Source: JANXAZ01 sp037446605
Lineage (GTDB): Bacteria; Pseudomonadota; Alphaproteobacteria; Geminicoccales; Geminicoccaceae
DNA length: 16,688 nucleotides
Reading direction: 5' to 3'
Assembly (NCBI GenBank): GCA_037446605.1
Contig: JBBIIE010000069.1
Location: 1-16,688, forward strand
Shown in pieces: positions 14,449 to 16,688 of the stretch (position 1 is the first letter of the stretch; each line of letters starts with the position of its first letter). Both the position numbers and the translations under genes were made by a program. The notes beneath the pieces were generated by a model that was not told the origin of the DNA, did not search any database, and was given only the letters and a program-made list of their open reading frames with translations.

Positions 14449-15477
14449 GTGGCGCTGATTCTCGGTCGGACGCGATTGTTCCTCGGGGACAACGAGTTGC
14501 TGCGCGGCACGGGGGGCGACGATTCGGTGATCGGCGATCCCTATTCCGCGGACAACACGCTCGGCATCACCGACAACGGCCGCACCCTCGCGAGCGGTCG
14601 CGGCGGCAACGATTCGATCCTGACGCTGGCCGGCAACGACAGGGTCTATGGCGACGCCTGGATCATCGAGGGCACCGGTGTCGGCGGCAACGACATCGTC
14701 GACGGCGGCACCGGGTTGGACGTGGTCTGGGGCGACGCTCGGACGATCCGGGGGTCGGGTGCCGGCGGCAACGACATCCTGTTCCTCGGCGCGGGCGACG
14801 ATTTCGGCTTCGGTGACGCCTTGAACATGCTCGACGCGGCCGGGGGGGGCGACGACACGATCGCCGCGGGCGATGGCGTGGACGAGGTCTACGGAGACGC
14901 GGCACTCCTCCTGAACGGCGCGGTCGGCGGCGACGACACGATCTTCGGCGAGGCCGGGGAGGACTTCCTCATCGGTGACGGGCAGGTCCTCACCGGCGAG
15001 GCGCTCGGCGGATGGGACGAGCTGCGGGGCGGCGCGGACGCCGACCTCCTCTACGGCGACACCCTCAGGGCTGCCGGCGACAGCTCGGGCGGCGACGATC
15101 TGCTTTCGGGTGGTGCCGGGGACGACATCTTGGTGGGTGATTTCGGCACGGCCGACGGCGACGCCGACGGCGGCGACGACGTGCTCGACGGCGGCGAAGG
15201 CGACGATCAACTCTGGGGTGACTTCATCGACAACCGGGGCACCGGCGTCGGCGGCGCCGACATCTTCGTGTTCGGCGAGGACAGCGGGCTCGACACGATC
15301 CTCGACTTCGAGGTCGGGGTCGACGTCATCGATCTCTCCGGCGTGGACACCAGCAACGCGACGCTCACCGACGTCGGCGCCGATCTGGAGATCGACATCG
15401 ACGGGACGGCCACCAACGTCGTCACGGTGCTGAACGTCAACATCCTGGATCTGCAGCCGGGCGACATCGTCGTCTGA
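14449..15477 (+). CDS. RTX-type (hemolysin-type) calcium-binding protein, RTX2
   Basis: A 342-residue, strongly acidic protein. Residues 52-267 are eight uninterrupted 27-residue repeats, each made of nonapeptide GG(N/D)DxIxxG, nonapeptide xGxDxxxGD and a nine-residue spacer such as ARTIRGSGA. An earlier half repeat, TGGDDSVIGD (21-30), is joined by a 21-residue spacer. Residues 268-342 form the usual C-terminal cap and type I secretion signal: ADIFVFG, DTILDFEVGVDVIDLSGVD, and an end in DIVV, a run of hydrophobic residues after an acidic one. There is no signal peptide. Start is GTG, with GGGAGG about 8 nt upstream; an ATG slightly upstream is in another frame. It is a paralogue of RTX1 but lacks the EF-hand loop. 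No type I exporter is in the window. Function is unknown beyond probable extracellular calcium binding. Confidence 0.86.
   Translation: MALILGRTRLFLGDNELLRGTGGDDSVIGDPYSADNTLGITDNGRTLASGRGGNDSILTLAGNDRVYGDAWIIEGTGVGGNDIVDGGTGLDVVWGDARTIRGSGAGGNDILFLGAGDDFGFGDALNMLDAAGGGDDTIAAGDGVDEVYGDAALLLNGAVGGDDTIFGEAGEDFLIGDGQVLTGEALGGWDELRGGADADLLYGDTLRAAGDSSGGDDLLSGGAGDDILVGDFGTADGDADGGDDVLDGGEGDDQLWGDFIDNRGTGVGGADIFVFGEDSGLDTILDFEVGVDVIDLSGVDTSNATLTDVGADLEIDIDGTATNVVTVLNVNILDLQPGDIVV
14602..15249 (+). repeat. Eight 27-residue (81-bp) RTX super-repeats of RTX2
   Basis: Codons 52-267. The GG-D opening of each unit falls every 27 residues without any insertion or deletion across eight units. Two of the three nonapeptide slots keep the RTX aspartates and glycines; the third never does. 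The copies differ at many codons, so they are old repeats under protein-level constraint. Confidence 0.88.
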
Positions 15478-15495
15478 CCCGGCAGCGCCACCCGC

Positions 15496-16365
15496 TCACG
15501 CCGCGGCGAGCGCCGGCGAGCCGGCGAGCGTGGCGGCCAGGTGGCGGGCGAGCGCCTCGGCGACGGGGCTCGCCCGCGCCTCGGCGCGCACGAGCGCGAT
15601 CGCCATCGAGGGCAGCTCGGGCAGACCCTCGGCCGCACCCAGCACCTCGAGCCCGGAGGGCAGGCTCGCACGCAGCATCACGCCCACCGCGAAGCCGCTG
15701 CGCACCGCCGCCACCACGCCTGCCAGGCTCACGCTCGTGTAGGCGATCCGGTGGCGCCGGCCGGCCTCGACGAGGGCCGCGAGCGCCGCCCGGCGGAAGC
15801 CGCAGCCGGCGTGGAACAGGGCGAGCGGCAGCGGATCGCGCGCGGCGATCCCGTGCCGTTCCGCCGCCACCCAGACGAGCGGCTCGCGGCGCAGGATCAC
15901 CGCCGCCCGCTCGCCCGAGCCCGCCGTGACGAGCGCGAGGTCGGGCCCGTCCGGCCGCTCCAGCGCCGGCACGAGCTCGGCCGAGGGCGCCACCACGAGC
16001 TCGACCTCGACCCGGGGATGGGTGCCGGCGAAGCGGGCGAGGCTCGCCGGCAGGAAGGTGGCGGCGTAGTCGTCCGGGGCGCCGACCACCACGCGGCCGC
16101 CGAGCGCGTCGGCGTCGAACAGGGCGAGCGTCTCGCGCTGCGCGCGGAGGATCGCGCGCGCGTGCGGCAGGAGCAGCTCGCCCGCCGGGGTGAGCGTGGC
16201 GCCGCGGCCGGAGCGGACGAACAGGCTCCGGCCGAGCCGCTCCTCGAGCCGCTTGATCTGCATGCTCACCGCCGACTGGGTGCGGTGCACCCGGCCGGCC
16301 GCCTCGGTGAAGCCGCCCGCCTCGGCGACCGCCACGAAGCTCGCGAGGAGATCGGGATCGAGCAT
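15496..16365 (-). CDS. LysR-family transcriptional regulator
   Basis: A 289-residue DNA-binding regulator of normal LysR length. The N-terminal winged helix-turn-helix spans residues 1-62: FVAVAEAGGFTEAAGRVHRT, then QSAVSMQIKRLEERLG with the recognition helix, then LFVRSGRGATLTPAGELLL. A linker helix follows (HARAILRAQRETL). Residues about 88-285 form the periplasmic-binding-protein-like effector domain, beginning GRVVVGAPDDYAATFLPASL. The start is placed at MLDPDLL because it opens the HTH domain directly; the ribosome site (GGTGGG) is weak and close. It is divergent from the DUF1127 gene, with a T-N11-A operator in the gap, so autoregulation and control of the divergent gene are likely. It converges with RTX2 with 18 bp between. 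The effector is unknown. Confidence 0.92.
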   Translation of the reverse strand: MLDPDLLASFVAVAEAGGFTEAAGRVHRTQSAVSMQIKRLEERLGRSLFVRSGRGATLTPAGELLLPHARAILRAQRETLALFDADALGGRVVVGAPDDYAATFLPASLARFAGTHPRVEVELVVAPSAELVPALERPDGPDLALVTAGSGERAAVILRREPLVWVAAERHGIAARDPLPLALFHAGCGFRRAALAALVEAGRRHRIAYTSVSLAGVVAAVRSGFAVGVMLRASLPSGLEVLGAAEGLPELPSMAIALVRAEARASPVAEALARHLAATLAGSPALAAA

Positions 16366-16371
16366 GACCCA

Positions 16372-16421
16372 CCATCATGCTTCGTGATCGCTCGGATGCA
16401 GATTATTCGTTGGCATGATGG
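16372..16421. promoter_or_regulatory. LysR-type operator between the LysR and DUF1127 genes
   Basis: ATCATGCTTCGTGAT (16374-16388) is an interrupted palindrome (ATCA/TGAT) that fits the LysR T-N11-A rule. A second half, GCATGATGG (16413-16421), is the exact complement of CCATCATGC at 16372-16380, 32 bp away. LysR regulators typically bind one such palindrome strongly and contact a second site near the promoter. TTGGCA (16410-16415) overlaps the second half and could be the -35 box for the DUF1127 gene, with CATCTG 18 nt on. Confidence 0.55.
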
Positions 16422-16467
16422 ATGGGAAGGGGCCATCTGGGGGTTCGGTGCAACCCGGGAGCCGACC

Positions 16468-16688
16468 ATGGCCTCGATCCTCGACACCCGCTTCCCCTTC
16501 CCCGGCGCCGAGCCGGCGGCACCCGCGCGGGGGCGGCTCGCCCGGCTCGGCCGGCTCGTCCTCCGCCTGCTCGCCGACTACCGTGCCCGGCGCGCGCTCC
16601 TGGCGCTGAGCGACGCCCAGCTCAAGGACATCGGCCTCACCCGCGGCGACCTCGGGCCCGCAGGCGTGGAGACGCTGCGCGCGGTGGA
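16468..16688 (+). CDS. DUF1127 small protein (cut by right edge)
   Basis: Seventy-three full codons are visible and no stop is reached. The N-terminus (MASILDTRFPFPGAEPAAPA) is variable and proline-rich; the core is an arginine-rich helix pair ending RRALLALSDAQLKDIGLTRG. The LSDxQLKDIGLTR motif defines DUF1127 (YjiS-like) proteins, which are small, basic and abundant in Alphaproteobacteria. In Agrobacterium and Rhodobacter relatives, small DUF1127 proteins affect phosphate and carbon metabolism and RNA turnover. The ATG has GGGAG about 7 nt upstream. Its position opposite a LysR gene suggests control by that regulator. Confidence 0.85.
   Translation, partial: MASILDTRFPFPGAEPAAPARGRLARLGRLVLRLLADYRARRALLALSDAQLKDIGLTRGDLGPAGVETLRAV

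Noticed and set aside
14602..15249. Regular 81-bp period considered as a CRISPR array or DNA satellite
   Set aside because: The copies are diverged at DNA level and the period is explained by the 27-residue protein repeat in a single reading frame.
15511..15526. Palindrome CGCCGG-CGAG-CCGGCG near the end of RTX2 as a terminator
   Set aside because: It lies inside LysR coding sequence, arises from repeated GCCGGCGAG codons and has no T-tract.

Overview
The window is very GC-rich and densely coded, with frequent GTG starts, GTGA start/stop overlaps and strong GGAGG-type ribosome binding sites. A DUF1127 protein, a TRAP transporter and a 2-oxo-acid decarboxylase that strongly resembles my recollection of the Azospirillum brasilense phenylpyruvate/indolepyruvate decarboxylase point to an alphaproteobacterium, probably of the Rhodospirillales or a relative. 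The order-level assignment is an inference. I see no tRNA, rRNA, insertion sequence, CRISPR array or phage gene.

Layout from left to right. (a) 1-2719, all on the minus strand: the signal-peptide end of an unknown exported protein, a small RTX-type calcium-binding protein (RTX1) closed by a UUCG-loop terminator, a 70-residue orphan protein and a Bcr/CflA-type MFS drug exporter. (b) 2823-3623, plus: a DUF533/TerB-like membrane-associated protein, divergent from the MFS gene. (c) 3649-6522, minus: a complete TRAP transporter, dctP-dctQ-dctM, with a strong stem-loop between the binding-protein gene and the permease genes. (d) 6583-14265: an unusual group of four enzymes. These are a FemAB/BioF2-like acyltransferase fused to a JmjC/cupin_8 oxygenase-like domain (minus), a fold-III ornithine/lysine decarboxylase (plus), and a minus-strand two-gene operon of a thiamine-dependent 2-oxo-acid decarboxylase and an Aas-like membrane acyltransferase/acyl-AMP ligase. 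(e) 14449-15477, plus: a second RTX protein (RTX2). (f) 15496-16688: a LysR regulator divergent from a DUF1127 gene cut by the right edge, with a LysR-type operator between them.

How it may work together. TRAP systems import organic acids, including 2-oxo acids. Region (d) could decarboxylate an amino acid to an amine and a 2-oxo acid to an aldehyde, activate an acyl chain, transfer it to an amine and hydroxylate the product. That would fit an acylated amine or aminolipid pathway, but this is a hypothesis built only on co-location.

The two RTX proteins share a design in which two calcium-binding nonapeptides alternate with a nine-residue non-RTX spacer, giving a strict 27-residue period, and both carry a 21-residue spacer at the same early point. 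They look like paralogues flanking the other genes. The candidate enzyme cluster, the 27-residue RTX format and the paired heptamer array upstream of the decarboxylase are the parts most worth a second look.
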